Shown: positions 35,797 to 48,465 of the stretch, one piece after another | Layout of the letters: each line of letters opens with the position of its first letter | Position numbering within the stretch: the stretch's first letter is position 1 | Assembly (NCBI RefSeq): GCF_029873635.1 | Contig: NC_080425.1 | Span: 43,728,402-43,792,401 of the forward strand | Reading direction: 5' to 3' | Source: Malania oleifera | Taxonomy: Eukaryota; Streptophyta; Magnoliopsida; Santalales; Ximeniaceae | Length of the DNA stretch: 64,000 bases | Program-made: the position numbers and the translations under genes | The notes under the pieces: model-generated | Told to the model about the DNA's origin: nothing | What the model saw: the letters and a program-made list of their open reading frames with translations, nothing else | The model's database searches: none

Positions 35797-37555
35797 TGAT
35801 GTAAGTTAAGGTGTAAATTTAAAAGGGGAGTGAATTGGATATTTTAAATTTTTTAAACACGTGCTCTAAATATTTTAACTATCATAGAAATATATTCAGC
35901 AAACAACCATACTGATAACAATAATCCTAAATATAAGAGAACTCAACCATATGTATGAATATGGAATCAACTACACTTTATCAATAGTACTTGCAGCAAA
36001 TCAATATTAACAAGAATTTACTTAGCCACCAAATAATTTCAATATTAGCTTAACTGAATCATGTACAAACATAATACTATTTCCAGTAGTTAGATCACAA
36101 TATTTATATTTGTAGGTACAACAAATTTTGATCAACAAGAATACTCAAATCATTCACGACATAAACAACTTTCACAAATAAAAACAAATCATTCATAACA
36201 TACACAATAGATATAATTTAAAATAAATATGCTATAAAAGTAAATGAGATAAGGGGAAAAATGACATCGGTATTTTTTACAAGGTTCGGCAATGTGCCTA
36301 TGTCCTTACCTTATGCAACCCGCAATGAGGATTTTACTAATCCCTCCATTCAATAGGTGGAGCACCTCTCTCCATTCAATAGGTGGAAAACCTCTCTCCT
36401 TTCAATAGGTGGAGCACCTCTCAAGTAAGAACAACCCTTTTGCTTGTCAACAATTCACAACCAAACTGTCAGTTCAAAAATAGAATAATAGCAGATTTTG
36501 TACAAGAAGAAAATTCTCTTAAAGAGTAGATTTGTACACGTGAAAATCACAGTTATGCTCTCAAAATATATTTGCAACGAAACTTAAGAGATTTGTTGAT
36601 TTTTTATGGGTTTGAAAACTTGAAAGTTGAAGTATAAAACCATAAAATATTTTTAAAGAAAGGGAACAGCGCACATCAACTTTTCAAAGATAAAATCAAT
36701 GTTTTTTCATGTTATATGGTTTCCCTAATGTGATTAGGGTTAGCCTTTTATAGTTAGGGTAGAAATCTAATCATTTGTGCAAGTTTTGGTAACAATATAT
36801 TTCAAAATCGGAAAGATATTACGTAGTTTGTAGAACATATCGTGTGCTTCGGTCAATTGAAATGGGAGTTTGGTCACCTGAACTAATTAAAATCATGAAT
36901 TTTGAAATAGGCAGTAGCCTTTTAGTCGATTGAACTCCACATTCGGTTGCCTAAACCTATTCAGTCGACTGAACTCTCAGTTCTGTCGCCTGAACCAACA
37001 CTATCTAGACTTTAACAATGGAAATAGCCATTTGGTCGATTGAACTATAGGATCGGTCGCCCGAAATCTTTGATGCTAGACTATTTCATTCAGATTCCTG
37101 CATTCGATCGACTGAGCATAAGCCTCAGGTTCCTGAACACTCTGAAATTCAATGTTCCTTTTATTTTTGATTCCAAAACTTATTTGTATCCATTTGAAAT
37201 AATATTTCGACTTAGTAAAAATATTTTCCAAGTTATTAAATAAGTCTCTAGGTCCAATAAGTAATCCTAAGTGCTTCACAAACAAATACTAATTTGAGAA
37301 GTACTTACATGAAACTTATGTTACAATAAACAAGGAGTACCATCTAAGTCTTCATGTCTTTAAGCTTCGTCTTCATCCAAGCTCTTCTTCAATATCAATA
37401 GTCAATCTTCATTTTACCTGTGTTCTTCATGGCTTCAAATTTAAATATAGTCCATTGTGCTTGTAAGATATAATACCTGTAAGTACACTTGAAAGCACAA
37501 TCAGATACCTTGGTTTGTCATTATCAAAATGAGATTAAGTCTTGTTAGGCCAATA
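35797..37555 (-). repeat. 3' LTR of a minus-strand Sirevirus-type Copia element
   Basis: On the minus strand the LTR begins near a TTGGCCTAACAAG word that follows a purine-rich tract, and ends near 35797 after TTCACTCCCCTTTT. It contains a cluster of AGTCGACT-like palindromes (36850-37105) and three tandem 26-bp units (36345-36422). Palindrome clusters in the LTR and several polypurine tracts just upstream are known Sirevirus traits. Both ends are approximate because the other LTR is absent. Confidence 0.6.
36345..36422. repeat. Three 26-bp tandem units in the Sirevirus LTR
   Basis: Units at 36345, 36371 and 36397 each read TCCATTCAATAGGTGG plus a ten-base tail (AGCACCTCTC or close), with two or three substitutions. 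Confidence 0.92.
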
Positions 37556-38245
37556 ATCTCTTCCTTTTTGATGATGACAAACAAGGATCAAAATGAGGTA
37601 ACCTTGATAAGGCTCCCCCTCACAATAAGCATAAAACATATAAAATAATCAATGTTGACATATTTGTTCAAGCTTAATTGTAATTAAGCTTCTCTCCTTT
37701 TAAAGATTGTTCCTTTTGACATATAACTCAAAAGGTATTTTATAATTGAAAATGCTATTTTGCCTTCTCCCCCTTTGGGAAATACAAATACAAGTTATTC
37801 TCCCCCTTTGGAAAATACTTGGACAATACAAATATAAGAATAACATTCATTTTGCTTATTCTCCCCCTTTGGACATCAACAAAAAAAAAAAATTCAATAA
37901 AGATTAAGCAGGACATAACAATCTTGCAAATAGACAGCAAAAGCCAACAATCAACATGCGGTCCACAAAGACATGACCATCGGCAAAAGGTCACAATCAA
38001 TATTCAGTAGTTCAACATACATATTCATTCGTCATATCCAGGATAAAATTCATAAATATTCCTAATAGAACATATATATACATCATTAAGCATACATAAA
38101 AAGTTGTTTTCAATAGATTTAGATAAAAAAACAAGTAAACATCAGAAAGCTATTTTTCAAATGAAAATGCAAAGCAAGCACCAACAAGGTACAACCCGAT
38201 ACAAGGATAAAAAATCTCTCTCTCAATATCTAACAGAAACGCTTA
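37556..38245 (-). other. Sirevirus 3' non-coding region with repeated polypurine tracts
   Basis: On the minus strand CCAAAGGGGGAGAA-type tracts occur three times (plus-strand copies at about 37765, 37798 and 37858). Repeated tracts upstream of the 3' LTR are characteristic of Sireviruses. The region continues the env-like gene at 43566-44709, from which it is separated by a Gypsy insertion. Confidence 0.65.
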
Positions 38246-39577
38246 TGTAGGACGGGATGGATCGACTTAGTCCTACGATTCAACCCTCACCAACACATAC
38301 ACTAGAACACTATGGATTAAGAATTTAATTAACTAAGCATAAACACCATAAAGCATGCTTCAATTCACATGTTGTTTGAATTTTGAGAAGGTGTATGTAT
38401 TTGTCCAACAAATAAGTTCCAATTGGTTCTTTCACAAAGGAATCAAGTTATATGCTGAAAATTTGTTATTTCAATGATTCAAGAATATAAGTTATATGTT
38501 AGCAAACTAATATTCATCTAATTGATTTAAAGCTAGCAAGTACCAATGTTGCAATCTATGGATTCAATGGGGTTATTCAAAGATGTGATTTTAATCTAAC
38601 AACAAGGGTTCACAAAATATAACAAGGATTCAACACAAGTACTGAAGTTACCAAGATAATTGTTTGGATGACTTTGACGTTGTTTGACACGAGATAAACC
38701 ACACCTTAAGTCCTTTCATACAAGCTTTGAGTCACCAAAATGAATGCAGTAATGTAATGAAGAAAGAGTGGCTGTGTAAGTGTATTTTGGGTGTGGCCTT
38801 GTAGGTGTTAGATGATAAATCGTGAGGGTGAGGGAGGGAGGATATGGTGATGAAGTCGTTGGATAGATAGTGGTATCTCACCACCTAGTCTCTGAAGAGA
38901 AGGTGTAGCCTCACACTACTCAATCGGAAGATTGGACAAAGCTTTTCAAGCTTTAGCAAAGTAAATTCCTTTCATTATTCAATATTCAAACTTAGCTAAA
39001 CTTTTGTTCTTACATTGAAAGGATACATATAACTAGCATGGGGGATAAGATAAGCTAGCATAGGGGGACAAAGTAATAAACAACTAACAAACCCCACATA
39101 AGCATGAGAGACAAAGGAAATAAATACACACAACTTACTAACAAAATTAAATACTAACACAACTTACTAACATATTTAATTCTATCACAACATACTAGCA
39201 CACACATTAAACACTCTTACATGCAAGCAAGCTTGGTTGTCTTGCAACATTACAAATTAAATACAAAACATAAGTAAAAGGGAGGCCCAATTTGTGTGGG
39301 GCCCACATGGGTCTTCTTGCTTCAACACTTCACTTTGAGTCTTGAAGCACCTAATAATATTGAAATGAAATGTCCTAGAAAATACAAATCCAAGCAAAAT
39401 AATAATAATAAAGTCCTCAAACAAAGTCCTCAAACAATCCTACATAATCATGAACTGATGCGGACATCTTGAGGTCATCCATATGTCACCTTGTCGGCAA
39501 AGAAGTGGACATCGGGAGGTTGTCCACGTGTCACCAAATCAGAAAAAGAAAGGGTTATGACATGTGGATCCCCATCA
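38246..39577 (-). repeat. 3' LTR of the deleted Gypsy element
   Basis: Left-hand copy. It shares TGTAGGACGGGATGG and the long body with the right copy at 42220-43565, with scattered substitutions and small indels. Confidence 0.9.
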
Positions 39578-39668
39578 TCTCTCTTGGGCCCAAAAGAATT
39601 CTTCTTCGAAGAATTAAAAGTGATGTACTGCGAGTACTACTCCAGGTTGAGACGAAGGAGGTCTTCTT

Positions 39669-41755
39669 TCAAAATCCAGCTATGCTCAGAAAGTGGCTTA
39701 CCTCTCCACTTACCTCTGCTGCTCGTGTGAACGTTGTCTTTTCATCCAAGATCTCTTCGATTTCATCAAGGTTCTTTGGTACGGGTAAAGATGGAGGCAA
39801 AGGAAATTTCGGGTTTTTAAGTTCATGAGGAGTGGAAAATAGAGTAGGATCTCTTGCAAGGTTAGTATTTGATGGCTCCACAAAAGATGAAATTTCAAGA
39901 AAAGGTGTTAGATCCTCAATATTAAATACATTGCTTATACCAAAATTGACAGGAATATTAAGCATATAAGCATTATAACTAATTTTCTTTAAAACTTTGA
40001 AAGGACCCACATTTTTAGCATGCAACTTTCTTACCTTTCCTATAGGATCCCGCTAGGGACGAATACGGACCATAACCATATCACCCTCTGAAAATTCTTG
40101 CAACCTGTGACGTATGTTAGCACTAGATTTATAATGCTCATTATTCAAGTTAATTTTCATTCTTATTTTAGAGTGTAGATCATGTATGTGCTTTGAAAAT
40201 GTATCAGTTTGTCACTCACTCTAGACTTAGATGGTAGTGGATTAAGATTTGAAAACTTCCTAGGGCTATATCTTGTGACAACTTAAAATGGCTTACTCTT
40301 GTGGTTCGATTCACGGAACTATAGAGTGCAAAATCGGCCATAGAAAGGCATAAATCCCAAGCTATAATGTTATCACCTACCAAACATCTCAATAGGTCCC
40401 TAAGGCTCCTATTCACTTGTTTCATCAACATCTCATGTTCTCGGGTTCACTCTATGATGTGGTAATTTAGGTAGAGATGAACTAGGAACAAGGTCAATGA
40501 CATTTGAAATTTTTCTCCTAAGAGGTAACTCACTAGGTGGCTTAGAGATGACATCCTTAAACTCAAAAGATATGGATGATACTTCTAGTGGTGTTTCCTT
40601 CTCAGGAAGGGGTATTTCAGTCTCCTTAGTTACAATCATTGACACTACCTATATATCTTGACTTTCCTACTCAAATTGATTCTTAGTCAATGATTCTCCA
40701 CTAGTTTCTTTCTTTTCCTTCTTCTTTTTCTCACAATCTTCCCTATCAAGGGCCAAGTTCTTGGTGGGATATTATTTGGAAAAGTGTCCTTGTTTATGGC
40801 ACGTGAAGCACACTGTACTACCAGAACTCTAGTGAGAAGATCCAGTTATGGGTGCTTTTCCTTTGTACACTGGTTGTTAGATTGTGGGATTGCTCCCTCA
40901 AGAGGCAACTTGACATGATTGTGCTGGTCGAGACTTATTATAACTCTATACCCTTTGAGAGCATAGCTCATTTGAAGAGGGGGGGGGGGAACCGTTTTCC
41001 TAGAGGCCTTTTATTCATTTGCCCAAAGTCATGAGATAAATTATAGGCTTGTTCAAGGGACTCAATGTGATGGGGAAACAGTTCTCTCCTTAGTTCAAGA
41101 TTTAATCCTATGCGAAATTATGAGATTTGTTGACTAACAATCTCATCGACACCACATCTTATAGATAGCTCATTAAATTGACTCATGTATTCTATAACAG
41201 TCATGCTACCCTGGCATAAGCTGTAAAACTAATCCATAAGGCGCTTTCTATAGCTAAGGGGTACATACTTCTCCTTTAACCTATCCTTTATTAGATCCCA
41301 ATGTTCAATGGGTTGATGATCTAACCTCGCTTCCTACCTTTCGACATTCATCCAATGGAGCTTGGCTTGCCCCATTAACGTCATTTTTGCAAACTTAACC
41401 CGATGAGGGTTAGTTATCTTATACAAATCAAAACAGGAATCCATCCCAGTCAACCAATCTTGGAAGACTTTAAGGTCCATCTACCCATCATAGGTGGGGG
41501 CCTCTATCTTTACTTGTCTCATTACATCCTTGTAAGGATCACGATGGTCCCTTTGGTAAGATCTCCTAATATAAAGGTCATCAACGTCATAGTCCTCATC
41601 ATCCCAATGTTGGGCATAGGGCTTATGACGTGGGGGTCTCCTAGCAAAGTCATCTTGGTGATTCACTTGCCTTTGTGGAGGGAGGGGAGGTCTTTCTCTC
41701 TCAACATTAGTCTTATGACCACGATAAGGATTCTTGACTTGAGTAGACATCCTAG
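39669..41755 (-). pseudogene. Gypsy gag-RT-integrase remnant
   Basis: Read on the minus strand, gag starts near 41752 (MSTQVKNPYRGH). It has DPYKDVMRQVKIEAPTYDG near 41520, a gag core to about 41000 with several stops, and a damaged zinc knuckle (CFTCHKQGHFSK, its last Cys lost to a stop) near 40810-40770. The frame at 40645-40433 holds the RT N-terminal region (LPKLPHHRVNP). Directly after it, MLMKQVNRSLRDLLRCLVGDN (40431 on) switches into integrase sequence. The integrase C terminus (GPFKVLKKIS, GISNVFNIEDL) ends near 39670. Everything between RT start and late integrase is missing. Confidence 0.82.
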
Positions 41756-42200
41756 GGGTTGGGGAAGGACTCAACCAACACTAGGGCAGTCCTTTAGAAT
41801 GGTCTTTCATCACACAGAGTAGAATCAATCAAGGCTAAACCTAACCTACTAAGTTCCAAATATCCAAAACTCAAAAGATAGGTGGGCTGTTATGGGTAAA
41901 AACCGTAGATGATTTTCCTGAAACCATTGACAGTTTCAGTCAGTACTGAAATCTTGCGAGCTACCAATGGATGGACAATTTCACCTGCGAACGCCTTTCA
42001 GTATTTGGGGCATAACTTTTTCTAGATAACTCCAAATAGGGTGCTTTTGGTATAAAAAAAGAGTTAAGAAAATTTTCCACAACTTTTATGTTTAACATTT
42101 TTGAAGATAGGAAGGTTTTGATAGATAAAATTGCACATCAATTCGGTAGTAGAAAAAAATAAAGATGTTGGGACTTAGAGGGTTTGCCTAATTCAACCTA

Positions 42201-42213
42201 GGCCATGATACCA
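42201..42213 (-). other. Primer-binding site of the deleted Gypsy element
   Basis: On the minus strand TGGTATCATGGCC lies six bases inside the right LTR. It is a variant of the methionine-tRNA primer site. Confidence 0.8.
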
Positions 42214-42219
42214 AGATGA

Positions 42220-43565
42220 TGTAGGACGGGATGGGTTGACCTAGTCCTATGGTTCAACCCTCACAAACACATACACTAAAACACTATGGATTAAGAATTA
42301 AATTAACTAAGCGTAAACACCATAAAGCATGCTTCAATTCACATGTTGTTTGAATTTTGAGGTGTATGTATTTGTCTAGAAAATAAGACCCAATTGGTTC
42401 TTTCACAAAGAAATCAAGTTATTTGCTGAAAAGTTGTTATTTCAAAGATTCAAGAATATAAGTTCTATGTGAGCAAGCTGATATTCATCTAATTGATTTA
42501 AAGCTAGCAAGTACCAATGTTGCAATTTATGGATTCAAGGGGTCATTCAAAGATGTGATGTTAATCTAACAACAAGGGTTCACAAAATATAACAAGGATT
42601 CAACACAAGTACTAAAGTTACCAAGAGAATTGTTTGGATGACTTTAAAGTTGTTCAACAATATATAAACCATGCCTTAATTCTTTTTGTACAAGCTTTGA
42701 GTCACCAAAATGAATGCAACAATGAAATGAAGAAAAAGTGGCCATGTGGGTGTATTTTGGGTATAGCCATGTGGGTCTTAGATGGTAGGCCATGAGGGTG
42801 AGGGAGGGAGGATATGGCGATGAAGTTGCTGGATAGATAGTGGTATCTCACTACCTGATCTTCAGAGAGAACGTAGCCTCACACTACTTAATCGAAATAT
42901 TGGACAAAACTTTTCATTTAGCAAAGGAAATTCCATTCAATATTCAATAATCAAATCTTAGCTAAACTTTTGTTCTTACAATGAAAGGATACACATAGCT
43001 AGCATGGGGGGACAAAGTAATAAACAACTAACAATCCCTACATAATCATGGGAGACAAAGGAAATAAATACACACAAATTGCTAAAAAAATCAAATATTA
43101 ACACAACTTACTAACATATTTAATTCTATCACAACTTACTAACACACACATTAAACACTCTCACATGCAAGCAAGTTTGGTTGTCTTGCAACATTACAAA
43201 TTAAATACAAAACATAAGTAAAAGGGAGGCCCAATCCATGTGGGGTCCAATGGAGCTGTGTGGGGCCCATAAGACCGCGTGAGGCCCACATGGGTCATCT
43301 TGCTTCAACACTTCACTTTGAGTCTTGAAGCACCTAATAATCTTGAAACAAAATGTCCAAGGCAAATTCAAATACAAGAAAAAATAATAATAATAAAGTC
43401 CTCAAATAAAGTCTTCAAACAATCCTACAAAATAATCATGAACTGATGTGGACATCTAGAGGTCGTCCATGTGTCACTGTATCGGCAAAGGAGTGGACAT
43501 GGGGAGGTCGTCCACATGTCACCATATACGCAAAAGAAAGGGGTATGGCATGTAGATCCCCATCA
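42220..43565 (-). repeat. 5' LTR of the deleted Gypsy element
   Basis: Right-hand copy. It includes an insertion of about 40 bp near 43240-43280 (TGGAGCTGTGTGGGGCCC) that is absent from the left copy. Confidence 0.9.
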
Positions 43566-44709
43566 AGCGCTCAACTAATCCTCATCTATATCATCATCGC
43601 CTAAAGAGCTCTCACCCCATGACCCTCTTCATCCTTTTCTTTGCTCAAGCTTTCCTCCATGGGTGCTTTCCCTTTAGATGAGGAAGCAATACTCATGTGA
43701 CTCTCAATTGTGACAAGGCACTCATTGATTGAGTGAAAGTTTGAATGGAAATCTCGATGCATACCATCAATTCAGAATTCCATATGCTGGAAAAAATCCC
43801 GAAGCGTACCAAGGATGGTGGCATGATCAGGAGCAGCAGTTGTACCAGTTGGAGCAGATCGATGCTTATGGTGTGGATCATCCTGATGTTCATGTTCATG
43901 TCCCTCTTCATTTGCACATTTAAATTATCTGTCAGAGTTGGTCGGTATTTGGGGATCCAACCAACTACACCAGCATGCTCATATCCCATTAGTTTTATGG
44001 TGGTCGATGAAAATTTATCAAAGTTTTTTCATTTGAAAAATAGAGTTAATGAATGAGCCATACCAAGATATTAAAAAATGAGATTCAGAGCCCCTTCATA
44101 AGGGAGAATGAATCGTCTAGTTTCTTCCTTGGTAATCATCCATTTGAGTATAAGAGTTGGAAGATCAAAACGCTTGTTAGTATATATGCACCATATAAAA
44201 AAATAGTCTAAGTAGGAAATGTGGTCTCGTGACCCACTCCTAGGTAGAATGTTACATGTAATAATCAAGTGAATGATCTTAGCCTCAAGGGTTAACTGCC
44301 TGTACAAATGAGGATGACCAAAATGAATTGGTGGTTTGGTTAAGATACGAGGCAAAAAATGCTTTGTGGGTTGAGTGAAAAACATTTGTTCATGATTTGA
44401 GTTGTGTATATGGTGCCTTCCTTTCCTAAGTTAGCATAAAATAGGCGTACAAAATTTGGATAAATGCCTTTGAGTTGATAAGATACAAATCGATCCCAAC
44501 CTAATGTAGCAAAAATACAGAGAATATTGGGAAAGTGTTCTCGCATAAAGGGAATATCTAGAATCTTACCCAAAATAGGTTGTACAGAACAAAGGTGTTC
44601 ATTGTAGATTTTCTTTGTTCCTAGAGTCAAAAGCTAGCAATGAATATGCTCGGTGTTGTCTTGTCCTAAAGAAGGATTTTTGTGAGCAATATTCTTTGAC
44701 CTTGGCATG
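43566..44709 (-). pseudogene. Sirevirus env-like gene (minus copy)
   Basis: The minus-strand frame starts at ATG 44709 (MPRSKNIAHK). It continues through GKILDIPFMREHFP and SYQLKGIYPNFVRLFYAN to a second part with PPIHFGHPHLYRQLTLEA and ETRRFILPYEGAL, and ends in an acidic tail near 43580. It matches the domain often named putative plant transposon protein, found in the extra ORF of env-carrying Sireviruses. A stop near 44635 and a frameshift near 44350 break it. The plus-strand copy at 48025 is a diverged relative. Confidence 0.72.
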
Positions 44710-44885
44710 CTTTCAAAGTTTGAGTGCAGATAAACTGAGAAATCTAAGGTTTAGAAGCAAGATTGGAGCTTAGATATCAGTTTTTGAAACAAAATTGAAG
44801 TGTAGAAGGTTCGAATAGGGTAAGACACAGGTTTGGGTGAGAGAAGAATAGGGTTTGGGGAGCTAAAGTGCTTAAAATTTAGGAT
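44710..44885 (-). other. Leader of the env-like gene and inversion junction
   Basis: On the minus strand this is the pyrimidine-rich leader before the env-like ATG, comparable to 47840-48024 upstream of the plus-strand env copy. At about 44885 the sequence changes to plus-strand pol of another Sirevirus. Confidence 0.5.
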
Positions 44886-47554
44886 TGCACAACCTTGAAA
44901 GCTAGTTGGCTGTGTGGCATAAGAGACTACAATATGCTAGTATGGACGTGTTGTCCAAATTAGCTAAGAAAAACTTACTTAAGGGACTACCTAGCACTAA
45001 GTTTGTAAAAGACAAGGTATGTGATGTCTGTCAACTTGGGAAGCAAACCAAGACAAGCTTTAAGAAGAAGAAGCACATCTCTACTGGTAGGCCACTAGAA
45101 GTGATTCATCTAGACCTGTTTGGCCTCACTAGAACACAAAGCTTAGGAGGAAAGTAATACGCATTCGTCATAGTTGATGACTACTCTAGGTTTTCCTAGG
45201 TATTTTTCTTATCCTCCAAGGACACAGTGTGTAAGATATTGATAAACTTATGCAAGAAGCTTCAAAATGAAAAGGGGTATGACATTCTAAACATTAGGAG
45301 TGATCAAGGTAGAGAATTCAAAAAAAAAGATGTTGAGAACTATTGTGATGAACATGGAATATCTCACAACTTCTCAGCACCTCGTACACCCCAACAAAAT
45401 GGAGTTGTTGAAAGGAAGAATAGGCCGCTCAGGAAATGGCTAGAGTCATGCTAAATGAGCACAACCAGTCTAAATATTTTTGGGTTGAAGCGGTGAACAC
45501 CGCATGTTATGTAATGAATAGAGTTTCCCTTAGGACCAGCCTAGAGAAGACCCCATATGAACTTTGGAAGGGTAGGAGACCAAACATATCTTACTTCCAT
45601 GTATTTGGATGTAAGTGCTTTATCTTAAATGATAAAGAGGACCTAGGAAAATTTGAAGCTAAATCAGATGAGGGAATTTTTCTAGGATATGCTATGAATA
45701 GAAAAGCCTTTAGAGTCTAGAACAAAAGGATCCTTTCAGTTGTAAAATCAGTTCATGAAGCATTTTATGAGGCTAATCCATTTTCTTCTAAACCTACTGA
45801 TGTTAAGGAAGTAGAAGACCTAACAACTCAAGAAGTAAAAGACGAGAGCCATGAAACCAGCTCACCTTCAAATGATAACTCTCTAGATCAATTCGATTTG
45901 CCTAAAGAGTGGAAGTTCGTAAGGAATCACCCGAAGGATCAAATTATAGGTGAACCTTCATGAGGAGTGTCCGCTAGATATGCATTGAAGAATCAATGCA
46001 ATCATTGTGCGTTCCTATCTCAAGAGGAACCCAAGAACATAAACGAAGCGTTAAATGATAATTTATGGATAGTAGCCATGCAAAAGGAGTTAAATCAATT
46101 TCAAAGAAATAAGGTCTGGAAGCTAGTTCCTAAACTCGCTCATCATTCGATAATCGACACTAAATGGGTTTTCAGGAATATGAAGGATGAGAACGGCATT
46201 GTAGTCTGTAACAAGGCTAGACTGGTAGCTCAAGGTTACAATCATGAAGAAAGAATAGATTATGATGAGACCTTTGCTCCTCTAGCTAGAATGGAGGCAA
46301 TTAGAATGCTACTAGCCTATGCATCTCACGAGAACTTTAAATTTTATCAAATGGATGTGAAGAGTGCATTTTTGAATGGATACATAAATAAATATGTATA
46401 TGTTGCACAACCTCGGTGATTTGAAGACTTTCATTTTCCTGATCATGTATTTGGACTAACAAAAGCCCTATATGGATTAAAACAAGCTCCTAGAGCTTGG
46501 TATGAATGGCTAAGTGGCTTTTTATTAGAAAATGACTTTTCTAGAGGGAAAATGGATAACACCCTATTTATCCAGTTTAAAAATAATGATATGCACACCA
46601 TACAAATTTATGTTGATGACATTATCTTTGGTGCTACAAATGAGAATTTATGAAAAGATTTTGCTAAATGCATGCAAGACGAGTTTGAAATGAGCATGAT
46701 GGGTGAGTTGGCATATTTCCTTGGTCTTCAGATCAAGCAAGATAAGAATGACACATTAATAAATTAATTTTTTAACTATATAAGAGACCTACTCAAGAAA
46801 TTTGATATAGAAGGTGGTAAGCCATTGGGGACTCCAATGAGTACTTCTATTAGTCTTGAAAAATATAAGCAAGGAAAGCCGGTAGATGTAAAATACTACC
46901 TAGGCATTATAGGAAGTCTGCTTTATTTGATGGCTAGTAGACCTGACATCATGTTCAGCATCTGCATATGTGCTTGTTTTCAAGTAGCTCCTAAAGAATC
47001 TCACCAAATAGCTGTCAAGAGGATCTTGAGGTATTTGATAGGTGCTATTGACTTAGGTCTATGGTATCCTAAAAATACAACCTTTGAAATGATTAGCTAT
47101 TTGGACGGATGCAAGATAGACTGCAAAAGTACGAGTGGTACTTGCCACTTCTTAGGATGATCTCTGGTATCTTGGTTTTCCAAGAAATAAAATTATGTGG
47201 CATTGTATACTACTGAGGCTGAATACATAGCAGCAAGTAGTTGTTGTGCACAAAATCTATACATGAAACAACAACTCAAGGATTTCAATTTGGAATATTC
47301 GACTGCACCGAATAAATGTGATAATACTAGTGCCATAAATATTTTAAAAAATTCTATTTCTCACTCTAGGACTAAGCACATTGACATTATACATCACTTT
47401 CTTCGAGATCATGTGCTGAAGGAAGACGTCATTCTTGAATTCATACATACAAATGAACAATGAGTAGATATTTATACAAAACCTCTTTCTGAGGATAGGT
47501 TCATCTCTGTATGACGAGAATTGGGTCTATTGCACAGTAGAGAGGTAAATTGAG
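44886..47554 (+). pseudogene. Sirevirus pol (integrase, RT, RNase H), 5'-truncated
   Basis: The frame starts in the GAG-pre-integrase motif (VWHKRLQYASMD) and continues with CQLGKQTKTSF, the integrase core (SDQGREF, APRTPQQNGVVERKN), an RT (TKWVFRNMKDENG, QMDVKSAFLNG, IYVDDIIFG) and RNase H (TTEAEYIAASS, SRTKHIDI). The domain set and motifs are those of the SIRE lineage. About ten in-frame stops (for example 45155, 45718, 46417, 46651 and near 47158) and a one-base deletion near 45430 disable it. Gag and protease are absent. Confidence 0.88.
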
Positions 47555-47804
47555 AAGTAGAAATTAAGATGCATAAGTGGTTGAGTGAAAAGAATGTGTA
47601 AGTCAAAATCATGAAGGTCAGGCGACTGACAACATACCCTCAGTCGACTTAACTTACACTGACTTACATATATTTAAGGTTCAAGCACATCAGGCGACTG
47701 AATCCTTGAGTGCAGTCGATTGACTCACTACTGACTTGGGAAATTTTAAAGAAATACATAGGTCAGGCAACTAACTCTTTAAGCACAATTGACTGACCCG
47801 CAAC

Positions 47805-47837
<33 letters not shown>

Positions 47838-48024
47838 TATTTTTAAAACCCTAATTTTTCACACTTCAGTCTCTTAACCTTGTTTCTTCACTCTCCCAAA
47901 GTTTCTTTTCTTCGTCTCCAAGTCCTATTTCATGAAGATACCACCAATTAAACTTCAAAAGATCCTTCCATCTTTCATTCTCATTTCATTTTCAAGGATT
48001 TCACCAATTATCTTTCCAAGAATC
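47555..48024 (+). other. Sirevirus spacer with AGTCGACT-like words and TA repeat
   Basis: Between pol and the env-like ORF lie several AGGCGACTGA and CAGTCGACT words (47619-47800) and a TA microsatellite (47807-47835). The words resemble those in the LTR at 35797-37555. Confidence 0.6.
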
Positions 48025-48465
48025 ATGCCTAGAACCAAGCAAACGGAAAATCGAGGATCCACCTTCGGAAAAGATGATGCTAACGACATCGAGAGATGGC
48101 TGGTGACGCTTCATGCCAAGAAAATTTATTGAGAACACATTCTAGCTACCAAACCCATATTCGGTAAGGTTCTAGACATCGAATTCTTTAGAGAAGATTT
48201 TCCAAAAATTTTATCCTTGTTTAATGCTTTAGGTTAGGAATGGTTTATAACTTATCAAGCTACAGGCATATATCCAAATCTTGTTAAGATATTTTATGAA
48301 AATATGATAAAGGGAGAAACTTATACCTCCACTCAGGTCATGAATAAACTATTTTCCATAACTCCACAAAATTTGGTTGTTAGACTAAGTATCCAAGAGG
48401 GAGAATTTGAATGTCCGCTGATTGGATCATCTTGGATAATGGTTCAAGATTTTACCCTTGAGGAG
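48025..48465 (+). pseudogene. Sirevirus env-like gene, truncated (plus copy)
   Basis: ATG 48025 opens a frame beginning MPRTKQTENRG. It has GKVLDIEFFREDFP, YQATGIYPNLVKIFYEN and an ECPLIGSSW motif, the same domain as the minus-strand copy at 43566-44709 but clearly diverged. Stops lie at 48130-48132 and near 48235. The gene ends abruptly at about 48465, where Gypsy LTR sequence begins, so its C-terminal half has been lost. Confidence 0.75.

Larger units (their letters stand above)
38246..43565 (-). mobile_element. Internally deleted Ty3/Gypsy element
   Basis: LTRs of 1332 bp (38246-39577) and 1346 bp (42220-43565) flank a 2.6 kb interior. On the minus strand the LTR starts TGATGGGGATC and ends CCCGTCCTACA. 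A primer site lies beside the right LTR and a purine tract beside the left. The interior keeps gag, the very start of RT and the end of integrase. Protease, most of RT, RNase H and the integrase core are gone. The LTRs differ visibly, so it is old. It is inserted at the end of a Sirevirus env-like gene. No clean target duplication is seen. Confidence 0.88.

Noticed and set aside
47807-47835. Possible replication or matrix-attachment function of TA-rich runs (also 20531-20548, 53403-53433)
   Set aside because: Simple TA microsatellites in repeats. Nothing in the sequence supports a function beyond slippage.
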